From Pseudomonas sp. S37 (GTDB lineage: Bacteria > Pseudomonadota > Gammaproteobacteria > Pseudomonadales > Pseudomonadaceae), in contig NZ_JACVZC010000004.1 of assembly GCF_016658545.1 (NCBI RefSeq), forward strand, positions 103,126 to 167,125: a stretch of DNA of 64,000 nt, read 5' to 3'. Each line of letters starts with the position of its first letter. Within the stretch, counting starts at the first letter, position 1. The notes under the pieces were generated by a model, which had not been told where the DNA came from, ran no database searches, and saw nothing but the letters and a program-made list of their open reading frames with translations. Position numbers and translations under genes: made by a program. This document shows, one piece after another, positions 1-8,457 of the stretch.

Positions 1-342
1 CGCACCAAGGCCTATCCCCGTGAATAGTCGAGCAACGATTAGAGAGGCGAAGGTATCCGTCAACACGGTGACTATAGAGAAAATACCGAATAGCATTACT
101 GCGCCGATTAAAACAGTTTTGCGTCCTAATCGGTCAGCCAGCAAACCTCCATAGAACGATCCAGGCAGCAGTCCAATCAAACCTGCACTGAAGACCCACC
201 CCAAACCAGCTGAGTCGAGCTGATAGCTCTGTTTGATACCGGAGGCTGCAATACCGACCGACTGAAGATCTAGCCCTTCAATAAGGGCCACCAGGAAACA
301 AAGTACGACTGTGAGGCTAGCTCGAGAGGCTGTGGCAGGCAT
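1..342 (-). CDS. MFS transporter, AAHS family, MhpT-like (partial, N-terminal 114 aa)
   Basis: This is the start of an inner-membrane aromatic-acid:H+ symporter; the gene runs off the left edge of the window, so only the first 114 codons are present. The protein opens with a hydrophobic helix containing LVALIEGLDLQ, followed by GWVFSAGLIGLLPGS and then the MFS loop 2-3 signature GGLLADRLGRK near residues 70-80. From memory this is very close to the N-terminus of MhpT, the 3-(3-hydroxyphenyl)propionate carrier, but related AAHS carriers for other aromatic acids share these motifs. The start is the ATG at 342, preceded by a modest GA-rich stretch. The AraC-type regulator on the same strand lies 215 bases upstream and may control it. 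No aromatic-ring enzymes are visible in the window, so the substrate is uncertain. Confidence 0.8.
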   Translation of the reverse strand, partial: MPATASRASLTVVLCFLVALIEGLDLQSVGIAASGIKQSYQLDSAGLGWVFSAGLIGLLPGSFYGGLLADRLGRKTVLIGAVMLFGIFSIVTVLTDTFASLIVARLFTGIGLGA

Positions 343-557
343 AGGTAGGACTCTATTTGTTTTAAGACGCCATGCAATGCACAAAGGTTAACAACATTAA
401 CTAATTTAGCGCCAGCGGCCAATCTACGGCTCGTAGCCGTCAGTAACCTAATGATTTTGTTGATATAGTTGAGGCAGCTATCCGAAATGCGATCTTGTCC
501 TATCGAAAATTCGATAGCTTTACATGCAAAAGCTAGCGAACAAAATTGAGGCGCGCC

Positions 558-1427
558 CTACAGGGCGCGTCGGAGGGTCGTTTTGGGGTACTCACCGAAC
601 AGGGTGTGATAGGCGTGTGAAAATCTTCCCAGGTGCCAAAAAGACCATCGCATAGCGATTTCTGCCACGGTCACTTCTGTAGGATCCGCACGCAGAAGGT
701 CTCGCCTAGCCGCATTCAAGCGGCGGTTTTTTAGCCATGCAGTCGGCGACATGCCTGCATATCTCAAAAAAGATTGCTGAACGTGTCGAACCGACACGCC
801 TGTAGCTGCAGCCATGTCAAGGATGCTCAAACAGTCAAACGGGGAGTCATGTGCGAGCTGCTTCACGCCTTCCACAATCCGCCGCGAGTAGCAATTGGTG
901 CGGCGATGTGGCTCATGATGGGCAGCCTCATCTAGGAGCAAGAAGCATCCATCTGCGATCTGCTGGGAAAACCCTGGCTGATCAATGTCGAACCTGCCGT
1001 TCATAGCCCCGCTAAGGTAGCCAGAAAGCAAGGTTGCATAAGGTCTGCAGCTGGGGGAGCGTAGTGGTTGCAGAATGAGATGATCGAGAGGCGCAAGCCC
1101 GCGCGCGTGCGCGGGAAGCTTGAGAACGACTGCGACCTCACGGTAGTGCTCTGGAGTAACCCACCCATTACAGGTCTGGCCGTCGAGTAGGTACAGCGTA
1201 TTCTCTGTCAGGTCGAAACTGAAAACCAAGGTGTCGACTGGAGCATGGAACTCCTGCTCAACACGAAGATTCATGCTCTCCTCGTACAGCTCTATTCCGC
1301 TTATCTCAGCATGAACGAGCTTTCCATGGTAGCGGCCAGATGACATCTGTGTGTAGCTCTCCTCCCACCCGCTCAGCGCAACGTGACGATCACAAAACTC
1401 AGTTGTCTCCACCACACGGATCGGCAT
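558..1427 (-). CDS. AraC-family transcriptional regulator
   Basis: This is a DNA-binding regulator of 289 aa. The C-terminal ~100 residues form the AraC/XylS double helix-turn-helix domain: the first helix pair is around ILDMAAATGVSVRHVQQSF, then SPTAWLKNRRLNAARRDLL, and the second pair includes IAMRWSFWHLGRFSHAYHTLFGEYP. The N-terminal ~180 residues are a poorly conserved effector-binding region, as in AraC proteins found beside aromatic or amine catabolic genes. It sits between the partial MhpT-like transporter (same strand, downstream) and the divergent TorF-like porin operon starting at 1646, so either could be its target. The effector is unknown. The start is the ATG at 1427. Confidence 0.85.
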   Translation of the reverse strand: MPIRVVETTEFCDRHVALSGWEESYTQMSSGRYHGKLVHAEISGIELYEESMNLRVEQEFHAPVDTLVFSFDLTENTLYLLDGQTCNGWVTPEHYREVAVVLKLPAHARGLAPLDHLILQPLRSPSCRPYATLLSGYLSGAMNGRFDIDQPGFSQQIADGCFLLLDEAAHHEPHRRTNCYSRRIVEGVKQLAHDSPFDCLSILDMAAATGVSVRHVQQSFLRYAGMSPTAWLKNRRLNAARRDLLRADPTEVTVAEIAMRWSFWHLGRFSHAYHTLFGEYPKTTLRRAL

Positions 1428-1645
1428 AAGCTCACCTTCAACACCTTGTTAATGACGTTAACTATAAACCTAAGCTCCTTTGCGTTTGTTCGCAAGGTGG
1501 ATAGATTGAGCGTGAGCGAAGGCTGTAGCTTGGGAGCCGGAGCCTCGTCATGGCCTTACCGCATCGAGGCCTGAAGAAAAATAGATAATCGCAATAACTA
1601 CATTAGTGCCAATCTGCCATCAAAAATAAGAACGGAGCGGAGCAC

Positions 1646-2374
1646 ATGAAACAGAGCACCCTGTGCCTTGGCGCAGCTGTTGCCTTGGCCAGTTCACTGA
1701 CAGCACACGCAGTGGAAATCAACCACGACCTTTCTCTTAACCTCCTAGTGACGGGCGCAAGTGATTACCGGACGGGCGGCATATCTCAGACTCGAAATAA
1801 TCCTACTCTTCAGTTTGACGTGAGCCTCCAACACTCGAGTGGACTTTTACTGGGCGTATTTACCTCCAATGTCGATTTCGACACAGATACACGTCGCGAA
1901 TATGATTACTACGCCGGAATAATCAAATCGCTCACCGACAATATAAGCGCATCGCTAATTTACTATGAATACGACTACCCGAAAGATAGTCAATTCAATT
2001 ATGGTGAATGGATCGGCACAATTACCGCCTACGACTTCACGCTGGGTATGAAATATACCAAAGAGGTGAAACCGTATGGTGATGACCGAAGTGTAATATG
2101 GGCTGGGTACTCTCTTGACCTACCCTATGGGTCGTCAATCGATTTCAGATGGGGCTATTCTGATGCCAAAGACCCAATATTTATCAGCTCAAGCGGAAGC
2201 ACACGCAGTGGCTACCGCGACTGGGAAGTCGGCGTAAATAAAGATTTCGTCGGAGTAAATTGGCGACTGTCTTACGTTGATACGGATCTTTCTAGAACGG
2301 AGTGCGAATCCACACAAGGCTTAGACGACATTTGCTCTGCGACCGTTATGCTTTCGGCTTCGAAACTGTTTTGA
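1646..2374 (+). CDS. TorF-family putative outer-membrane porin (TIGR02001-like)
   Basis: This is a 242 aa exported beta-barrel protein. It begins with a clear signal peptide (MKQSTLCLGAAVALASSLTAHA, cleavage after AHA), followed by alternating beta-strand sequence rich in Tyr, Asp and Ser, and it ends in ...ASKLF with the terminal Phe typical of outer-membrane barrels. The pattern NLLVTGASDYRTGGISQTRNNPTLQF near the mature N-terminus matches the TIGR02001/TorF family as remembered. A GGAG ribosome site precedes the ATG. It lies 24 bases upstream of the secreted CocE-type hydrolase, so the two are probably co-transcribed: a porin with a periplasmic hydrolase. Confidence 0.75.
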   Translation: MKQSTLCLGAAVALASSLTAHAVEINHDLSLNLLVTGASDYRTGGISQTRNNPTLQFDVSLQHSSGLLLGVFTSNVDFDTDTRREYDYYAGIIKSLTDNISASLIYYEYDYPKDSQFNYGEWIGTITAYDFTLGMKYTKEVKPYGDDRSVIWAGYSLDLPYGSSIDFRWGYSDAKDPIFISSSGSTRSGYRDWEVGVNKDFVGVNWRLSYVDTDLSRTECESTQGLDDICSATVMLSASKLF

Positions 2375-2398
2375 TTTTTTTGGCTACAGAGGTGCCTC

Positions 2399-4264
2399 AT
2401 GCGTATCCGCAAGATTAATAGACTCGTGCGCTTCACCACTTTTAGCATCGCTATAGGGCTCGCCGCAACCTCTGCGCTTGCTCAGGATGTGCCAGGGCAA
2501 GACACAAGCAATATTCCAAAGCGGCAGTGGAAGGAGTTCTGGGGCAAGCGCGAAACAGGATATCTCAAAACCGCCGATGGAACAGAGCTTCGCTATTCGG
2601 CCCTCCTTCCCGACAGTACCGGCCAATTCCCGGTGTTGGTTCGTTATAGCGGATACGATTCAGGAAGCATTGGCGGAAGCGCATATCTGGCGGATGACGA
2701 AACCTTTTCCGTTGATCTCGATAAGCAGCTAGTAGGTTTGGGATACGCTGTTGTAGGCGTACAAGCTCGAGGTACTGGCTGCTCACAGGGAACCTTCGAT
2801 TTTCTAGGGCCTGCTTATGGCACTGACGGCCATGACGCGATTGAACTGATTGCAAAAAAGAGCTGGTCGAACGGTAAGGTTGGAATGTTTGGTTGGTCGT
2901 GGGCTGGCATGTCTCAACTAATGACGGCCTCACAACGCCCATCAAGCCTGAAGGCCATCGCCCCTGGTATGGCTTTGGGAGACGCTCGAGGCGACAGTTG
3001 GGCACCTGGGGGGGTTCCTGCTCCAGAGTTCGTTACTGCGTGGCATTGGTATCTCGATCAGCGTTGGGCTGCGGTCAAGGCCAGCGCCCAGAGCGAGGGC
3101 GACAAGCGCTGCCTGACCCAATTGGCCAAAAACGAAGCTGACATCGGTAAGCACGCACTGACCTATCAGCTTATCCGCCATCCGCTTCGTGATGACTGGG
3201 TTGAGCAACGAAATATTCGCCAGCGTACTCACCTGATCCAGGTGCCAATATTGTCCCTTGAGGCTTGGCAAGATGAGGCGGTCATGGCGCGTGAGGGCTA
3301 TTATCATGAGACAGTAAAACCCGAGCAATTGTGGATAGTACAGACCAACGGCCCTCATGACATTTACGAATCTCACCAGTTTCGGGAAAAATTGGTGAAG
3401 TTTTTTGATCACTTCGTGAAAGGTGTAGACAACGGCTTCGACAAATCGCCTCATGTCGATATTTGGCAGGAAACTACGAGCGTAAATCGTAGTACACCTC
3501 ACGATTTAAACGAGTCGGCCAAACCTACCTGGATGATCCAACGAGATAAGTTGCCCGTAGAAGTAACTCCAATTAGATTTGCGCTCAACAAAGGTGGCAA
3601 GCTTGTTGAGAATGGCGAGTCGGAAGGTGATCCTGACGAGTATAACTACCCAATTGCCGGCCCTGACGTGAATACCTACGAGGTAGACAATGCTTGGGGT
3701 GAGTTGAAGTCCGGATGGAGAGACGGAAGCCTGGCCTACACCTCTGAGCCGCTGAAGCGTGACTTGGTCACCTACGGGCCTGCGAGCGCCGATATCTGGT
3801 TAGCCACGCCCATGGGGCCTGACATGGATGTCCAGGTGACGATCACCCAATTGCTACCAGATGGGCAGGAAGTCTACGTTCAACGCGGATGGCTCAGGAT
3901 GTCTGCCCGAAAGCTGGATGAAAACAAGTCCACATCGGTGCGTCCATGGCGCCTTGATACGCCAGATGCCATTGAACCGATGCTGCCGGAGACACCCACG
4001 CTTGGACGTATTGAGGTTCCACCCTTCTCACACTCATTCCGCGCTGGAACACGTTTGAGAATCTGGATTGACGCTCCTGGCCGCACTGGAGGTTATGGTT
4101 TCGATACCTTCGCCCTTCCCGCTCGCAACCAAGTGCTACATGATGCAACGCATCCTTCCAGCCTTGTACTCGGTGAGCTAAAAGGCGTAGCGGTCACCCA
4201 GCAACAACCCCAGTGTGACAGTCTTCTGAAGCAACCCTGCCGGATCGACCCCCTTAGAAAATAA
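2399..4264 (+). CDS. Secreted CocE/NonD-family alpha/beta hydrolase (S15 peptidase-like)
   Basis: This is a 621 aa serine hydrolase of the X-Pro dipeptidyl-peptidase/cocaine-esterase family, which cleaves esters or acylated peptides. A signal peptide (about 28 residues, ending SALA) places it in the periplasm or outside. The nucleophile elbow GWSWAG puts the catalytic Ser at about residue 167. Candidate acid and His are in WQDEA and NGPHD further on. The last ~200 residues form the jelly-roll X-Pro C-terminal domain, with YTSEPL and the RLRIWIDAPG region. Length agrees with the family (550-650 aa). It follows the TorF-like porin closely and precedes a secreted DUF3237 protein, suggesting a three-gene unit ending at the terminator near 4950. 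The substrate is unknown. Confidence 0.85.
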   Translation: MRIRKINRLVRFTTFSIAIGLAATSALAQDVPGQDTSNIPKRQWKEFWGKRETGYLKTADGTELRYSALLPDSTGQFPVLVRYSGYDSGSIGGSAYLADDETFSVDLDKQLVGLGYAVVGVQARGTGCSQGTFDFLGPAYGTDGHDAIELIAKKSWSNGKVGMFGWSWAGMSQLMTASQRPSSLKAIAPGMALGDARGDSWAPGGVPAPEFVTAWHWYLDQRWAAVKASAQSEGDKRCLTQLAKNEADIGKHALTYQLIRHPLRDDWVEQRNIRQRTHLIQVPILSLEAWQDEAVMAREGYYHETVKPEQLWIVQTNGPHDIYESHQFREKLVKFFDHFVKGVDNGFDKSPHVDIWQETTSVNRSTPHDLNESAKPTWMIQRDKLPVEVTPIRFALNKGGKLVENGESEGDPDEYNYPIAGPDVNTYEVDNAWGELKSGWRDGSLAYTSEPLKRDLVTYGPASADIWLATPMGPDMDVQVTITQLLPDGQEVYVQRGWLRMSARKLDENKSTSVRPWRLDTPDAIEPMLPETPTLGRIEVPPFSHSFRAGTRLRIWIDAPGRTGGYGFDTFALPARNQVLHDATHPSSLVLGELKGVAVTQQQPQCDSLLKQPCRIDPLRK

Positions 4265-4335
4265 AACGCAATAAAGCTATTGATCACGCATTTAAATATA
4301 TTCGCTATAACGAAAAAACAAGGAACATATCTAAA

Positions 4336-4923
4336 ATGAGATTAACACGTATTCGCAGCAACCCGCCCTTTAACTGGATATTCGCATCCGCATTCTGTGC
4401 TTGGCTTTCATTCACAACAGGGGCAGCCCAGGGAGTAGAACTCAAGGAGACCAAGCCTAATCGAGTGAAAACAGAACTGGTTATGCAAATTAATGTTAAA
4501 CTCGGAAGCGATGAGGATATGGGCAAAGGCTCAGAAGGTCATCGAATCAACTATCCGATAATTGGTGGATCATTTGTTGGCTCCGGGATCAAAGGTGAAG
4601 TCATTCCTGGCGGCGCTGATATGTCAGTTGAGCGCAATGACGGCGTAACCAAAATTGACGCACTTTACCGACTGAAAACAGAAGATGGCGAAGTCATCAT
4701 CATTCGTAACTATGGACTATGGCGACCGACAGCCGATGGACTGGCAAAACAAGCTAAAGGCTTAGAGCTGAGTGAAAGTGACTATTACTGCCGAACAGTT
4801 CCGTCATTCAGCACCCCACCTGGCAAGTATGAGTGGCTCGAAGACTACACGTATATTGGCACTATCGACGATGTGAACGATAAAGAAGTTCTTATAGGCA
4901 TATACCGAGTAGACGGGGTATAG
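4336..4923 (+). CDS. Exported DUF3237-domain protein
   Basis: This is a 195 aa protein with an N-terminal hydrophobic segment resembling a signal peptide (WIFASAFCAWLSFTTGAAQG). The rest matches the small beta-barrel DUF3237 pattern: IIGGSFVGSGIKGEVIPGGADM, then DALYRLKTEDGEVIIIRNYG, then YYCRTVPSF and the C-terminal YEWLEDYTYIG. The molecular function of the family is not established. DUF3237 genes often sit in aromatic or ester catabolic clusters, consistent with the neighbouring hydrolase and porin. An AGGAA sits about ten bases before the ATG. A good terminator follows. Confidence 0.75.
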   Translation: MRLTRIRSNPPFNWIFASAFCAWLSFTTGAAQGVELKETKPNRVKTELVMQINVKLGSDEDMGKGSEGHRINYPIIGGSFVGSGIKGEVIPGGADMSVERNDGVTKIDALYRLKTEDGEVIIIRNYGLWRPTADGLAKQAKGLELSESDYYCRTVPSFSTPPGKYEWLEDYTYIGTIDDVNDKEVLIGIYRVDGV

Positions 4924-4947
4924 CCCCCAAAAAAATTATTCGACTCT

Positions 4948-4982
4948 AAAACTCTCAAGGTTATTCGCTTGGGAGTTTTTTA
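4948..4982 (+). terminator. Rho-independent terminator after the porin-hydrolase-DUF3237 unit
   Basis: A 12-base stem (AAAACTCTCAAG / CTTGGGAGTTTT, one G-T wobble) with an 8-base loop is followed by a T run. It lies 25 bases after the DUF3237 stop codon. Confidence 0.85.
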
Positions 4983-5099
4983 ATTCTCAGATTAACGCAC
5001 AAAATCAGAGCCAGTCCTGTACAGAAAACGGCAACACAGATACAGAGAAGATTTTGACTGAACAAACCGAGATTGTTCAAAGGACTACCGGGGACAGGG

Positions 5100-5357
5100 A
5101 TGCTACATCGAGGCGCAGTATTTTGGGAATGGGCAGCCCCCACCCTGCAGCACCATTCTCATCAGGAGAGGCTCGCCGATGGAGCCCTGCTTGATGTTCA
5201 GGTGAGGCGTTCCCTGAGTGGCGATACACAGCTATTCATCGGCATTTACGAGAGGTCTGGCTTGGCTCGATTAGAGGAAGCCTATACGAAACTGCCCAGT
5301 GAGCATGTGGCACAAGCGCTCGAATGGGGAAAAATCAGGGGAAGGACTCTCGCTTAA
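5100..5357 (+). CDS. Small hypothetical protein (about 85 aa)
   Basis: This is an unrecognised reading frame. Its C-terminal half (LFIGIYERSGLARLEEAYTK...ALEWGKIRGRTLA) looks protein-like, with amphipathic helical character. The ATG at 5100 has GGGGACAGGG just before it. An upstream in-frame ATG at 5073 is possible. It lies in the otherwise gene-poor stretch 4924-5556. An 8-base inverted repeat follows (TGCCAAGC at 5381, GCTTGGCA at 5401), without a T run. It could be a remnant. Confidence 0.35.
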   Translation: MLHRGAVFWEWAAPTLQHHSHQERLADGALLDVQVRRSLSGDTQLFIGIYERSGLARLEEAYTKLPSEHVAQALEWGKIRGRTLA

Positions 5358-5556
5358 AATGGCTGAGCAGGCGCAGGGGCTGCCAAGCACGGATAGTCGC
5401 GCTTGGCATGCGTAGCGCCATGAAGGACGTAACACAACCTTATGCACCGTTACGATACCAAACCACTTGTCGGAGCGGCTTCAGGGAGGCATGAGCCATC
5501 TTGAGGAAAAGCCTCCATCCAGCTAATACTGGAGTTACCTCTTGGGGAGGCAAAAA

Positions 5557-5793
5557 ATGCAACCAAGATTCGTTCTTGTTCCGGGTGTGCCATCTGACAC
5601 GGAATCATTTCGGTTAGGTATTCGTTACTATGCTCGAACCGTCTCTGAGGGTTTCGACATTTACGACAATCAAGAGAAAGCACGGCTTAAAAGAGGCTTT
5701 CCGACTCGCGATCTGGGCGCGGCCATGTGCGAGAAGATGAACGCTGAAGCCATTAACCCCGACGCGTCATTTCCTGTGTTGAGATGTGAGTGA
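5557..5793 (+). CDS. Small hypothetical protein (78 aa)
   Basis: The ATG at 5557 is preceded by a strong GGGGAGG ribosome site, which decides the start. The product (MQPRFVLVPGVPSDTESFRLGIRYYARTV... at its beginning) is hydrophilic after a short hydrophobic strand, with no signal peptide or known motif. I do not recognise the family. It ends about 180 bases before the LysR-type gene. The good Shine-Dalgarno sequence and sensible amino-acid content support a real gene. Confidence 0.55.
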   Translation: MQPRFVLVPGVPSDTESFRLGIRYYARTVSEGFDIYDNQEKARLKRGFPTRDLGAAMCEKMNAEAINPDASFPVLRCE

Positions 5794-5972
5794 ACCGGTA
5801 GACCCCAAGCCAGCCCAGAATAGCTGCCACATTATGCATACTGGATGCTGATACTTTGAGATGCCCCAGGCAGGCAAAAAAGGGGTAGGCTACATCCATC
5901 CGCTTCAGGCAGTGATCATGAAGAGAGATTGCTTCATTCTCTGCCGTTTTTGGAGCCCCGCCAGGAGATGAG

Positions 5973-6863
5973 ATGGCCCTCCCCCCTTTACACGCCTTCA
6001 AGGTATTTGAAAGCGTTGCACGCCTAGGTAGCCTGTCCAGCGCGGCAGTCGAACTGCATGTCACGACTGGTGCTGTTAGCCAGCAGCTCAAAGCCTTGCA
6101 GGCCAGTTTGGACGTTGAGCTGTTCTCAAAGCATGGTCGACAGCTTGTTCTCACACCTAGTGGTCGTCGACTGCAAGAAAGGGTAGCCAAAGCGATGGGC
6201 GAGATTGCGGAAGCCGTGGGCGAACTTCATGGCACTCATGCGCACCGCGAGGTCACTGAGATTACCTTGTCCACTCCCCCGTTTGAAGGCACTGAGTGGT
6301 TAGTATCACCATTGCTGCGGTTCATGGCCGAATCCAACTCGGTGAAAGTCACTGTAGTGACGGCGCCCAACATGGCGCAGGTAGATTGGAAACGTGCGGA
6401 CATTGCAGTGGTTTACGGAGCGCCACCTTGGCCTGGTTATTGGTGGCGACTTCTACATGGGATAGGCATGATACCCGTATGCAGCCCTTCGTTCCTAGGA
6501 GGGCCACTCGCTATACATAGTGCGGAAGACCTAGCCAAACACCGTTTACTCCATGAGGACGATGGGAGCCAATGGAAGAAGTGGCTGGCTGAATCAGGTC
6601 TTAAGAGGACTGGCTTTAGAGACGTTCACTTCGAAGATTTCGGTCTGGTTCTACAGGCAGCCCGCGATGGTTTTGGTGTCGCGCTGAGCGACGAGGTAGT
6701 ATCCGCACGCGACCTAAGAGAAGGAAAGTTGGTCTGTCCTCTACCCAGCTCGGTACCAGCTACATTCAACTATTACATTGTCTGTACTGAGAACATGCGA
6801 GAACGCCCGGAGATCCGAGCGTTCATCGATAGCTTGCTGAAGATTGTGGATAAATCAGTTTAG
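5973..6863 (+). CDS. LysR-family regulator, GcvA/AmpR-like
   Basis: This is a 296 aa LysR-type regulator. The N-terminal winged helix-turn-helix is in residues 1-65 (LHAFKVFESVARLGSLSSAAVELHVTTGAVSQQLKALQ, then ELFSKHGRQLVLTPSGRRL). The PPLHAFKVFE opening is typical of the GcvA/AmpR branch. A periplasmic-binding-protein-like effector domain follows from about residue 95. A GGAGAT precedes the ATG. Its stop overlaps by four bases, tail to tail, with the metallo-beta-lactamase-fold gene. Co-occurrence with that gene is suggestive but the orientation is not the classic divergent AmpR layout, so its target is not certain. Confidence 0.85.
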   Translation: MALPPLHAFKVFESVARLGSLSSAAVELHVTTGAVSQQLKALQASLDVELFSKHGRQLVLTPSGRRLQERVAKAMGEIAEAVGELHGTHAHREVTEITLSTPPFEGTEWLVSPLLRFMAESNSVKVTVVTAPNMAQVDWKRADIAVVYGAPPWPGYWWRLLHGIGMIPVCSPSFLGGPLAIHSAEDLAKHRLLHEDDGSQWKKWLAESGLKRTGFRDVHFEDFGLVLQAARDGFGVALSDEVVSARDLREGKLVCPLPSSVPATFNYYIVCTENMRERPEIRAFIDSLLKIVDKSV

Positions 6864-7768
6864 TAGCCGTATCCACGACCGTCAGAGAACTGAATATCAG
6901 TCAAAATACTGATGTTATCCTCGACCTTGTATACCTTTGAGCTTTTAATCAGCTCTGGATCACTAAAGGCCTGACTTTTGCCGCTGCCCGCCTGTATTTC
7001 AATCATTTTATTCCGTATCGCAACTACAGACTCGTAGGTCATCGCTGGAACTTTTGTTGGATTTTCATCAGCATGCGCACCATAAATCGCGGTTTTCGGG
7101 TTGATGATCTTGAGAGTGGCGTTAAGCGACGAAACATAGTCCTTCACATTTCCAGCCAAGAGCCAAGAAGGATAGAGGTGGTCACCCGACAGGAGAACAT
7201 TGTGAGCTTCGTCGTAAAGCGCAACCTCATCTTGCGTATGGCCAGGAACGCTTATCAAGCGGACTCTAAGTCCACCAAGATCTATATTTTCATTTGGCTT
7301 AATCAGTCGAGCCACTTTGAACGGCGGAACCGTCATATGATCAATATTACCCAAATAAACTGGCTCAGGGACGTGATACAGGCCATCCTCTCGCTTAAAT
7401 TTTCGGGTAAACGGAGTATCTACCAGGTAAACACTCTGAAAGTTGTGAAGCCCGCCAAGGTGATCAAAATGCAAATGAGAAGGCAACACCGCAAGAGGCT
7501 TGTCAGTGATTTGTTTTGCCACTTCCGTGATGTCTTCCTGCTGATTAGCACCTGCATCAAACATCAGCGCCTGCTTGTCTCCCACCAATAAATATGAATA
7601 ATTTTTTTGGTAATAGTTAGGCTCACCAATTGCATAAAGGTAATCTGATAGTTTGTGCACAACAAACGCAGGCGAGCTTGGCTTTGTAACATCCTCAGCC
7701 TGAACACCTCCAGATATGCAGGAGATAAAAATCGATGTCAAGGCCAGTATTTTCGATAGCTTGCGCAC
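6860..7768 (-). CDS. Exported metallo-beta-lactamase-fold hydrolase
   Basis: This is a zinc-dependent hydrolase of about 302 aa. The motif SHLHFDHLGG (His98, His100, Asp102, His103 from the chosen start) supplies the HxHxDH metal site. VPGHTQDE and LLSGDHLYPS supply the third His and bridging Asp, and YGAHAD near the C-terminus the last His. I chose the GTG at 7768 because it begins a signal peptide (RKLSKILALTSIFISCISGGVQA) and has GAGGAT upstream. A longer in-frame ATG at 7945 would bury that signal. The sequence resembles lactonase-like or general MBL hydrolases more than true class B beta-lactamases. It overlaps the LysR stop by four bases. Confidence 0.8.
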   Translation of the reverse strand: MRKLSKILALTSIFISCISGGVQAEDVTKPSSPAFVVHKLSDYLYAIGEPNYYQKNYSYLLVGDKQALMFDAGANQQEDITEVAKQITDKPLAVLPSHLHFDHLGGLHNFQSVYLVDTPFTRKFKREDGLYHVPEPVYLGNIDHMTVPPFKVARLIKPNENIDLGGLRVRLISVPGHTQDEVALYDEAHNVLLSGDHLYPSWLLAGNVKDYVSSLNATLKIINPKTAIYGAHADENPTKVPAMTYESVVAIRNKMIEIQAGSGKSQAFSDPELIKSSKVYKVEDNISILTDIQFSDGRGYGY

Positions 7769-7925
7769 GAGACAATTATCCTCAGTATTATTATTGGACA
7801 CGGGAACAGGCGCCCCAAGCCACATCAAGCCGTGCCGATCACGAAATATCAATGCATATTTCCTGAAGGATAATAGTTTAGAAAAACTGAACAAAATCTC
7901 TCCATGCCTTGGGATAATGAAATTA

Positions 7926-8345
7926 TTAAATGTTTTTGGGAACAATCCATAACACTATTGCCACTCCTAGCAAGAGCAGCGGTGCAATGGACATCATCCC
8001 CAGGTAAGCCACCCGGGTAAGGTCATTGATAAAACCGACCAACATCGGAATCACTATACCACTGAGTTGACCAATAGAGTTGATGGCAGCCACGCCTGTT
8101 TCGACAGCCATCCCACTGAATTTTAATTTAGGCGAAATCCAAAATACCGGCATAGCTACATATGAGCCAGAAGTAGCGATTGTTAGCCCGAGCTATTATC
8201 CGAATAGAGGCAAGGCAAGAGATACCCTATACATGCTACCAGTAGACAACTCCAAGTAAGCGTCCGACGGTTGCCTGATTTGTCGGATATCCGAGTCACT
8301 CCAATCATCGCAACCACTGCAATGATGTACTTAAGCTCCGCCTCG
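7926..8345 (-). pseudogene. Remnant of an ACS-type MFS transporter, C-terminal part, frameshifted
   Basis: Reading the minus strand, one frame (about 8345-8195) gives AELKYIIAVVAMIGVTRISDKSGNRR..., which fits the cytoplasmic loop 8-9 of an anion:cation symporter. A second frame (8192-7926) gives LTIATSGSYVAMPVFW then the last helices GVAAINSIGQLSG...GFINDLTR. A frameshift near 8193 with an in-frame stop joins them. The N-terminal two thirds are absent. The gene is dead and its former partner genes cannot be told. Confidence 0.7.
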
Positions 8346-8457
8346 GCTAATACGCTCTAGATAATCTAAGGATTAGGCCATCCCCGGTTTTGTAGATTAT
8401 AGGCTTCGAGGGGGGGGAGGAGCCTCATAAGGTGCACGACTTTTGCATAAGCGTTAA

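Noticed and set aside
6860..7768. True class B carbapenemase
   Set aside because: The HxHxDH site is present, but the overall pattern is that of general MBL hydrolases or lactonases, and no beta-lactamase-specific blocks were recognised.
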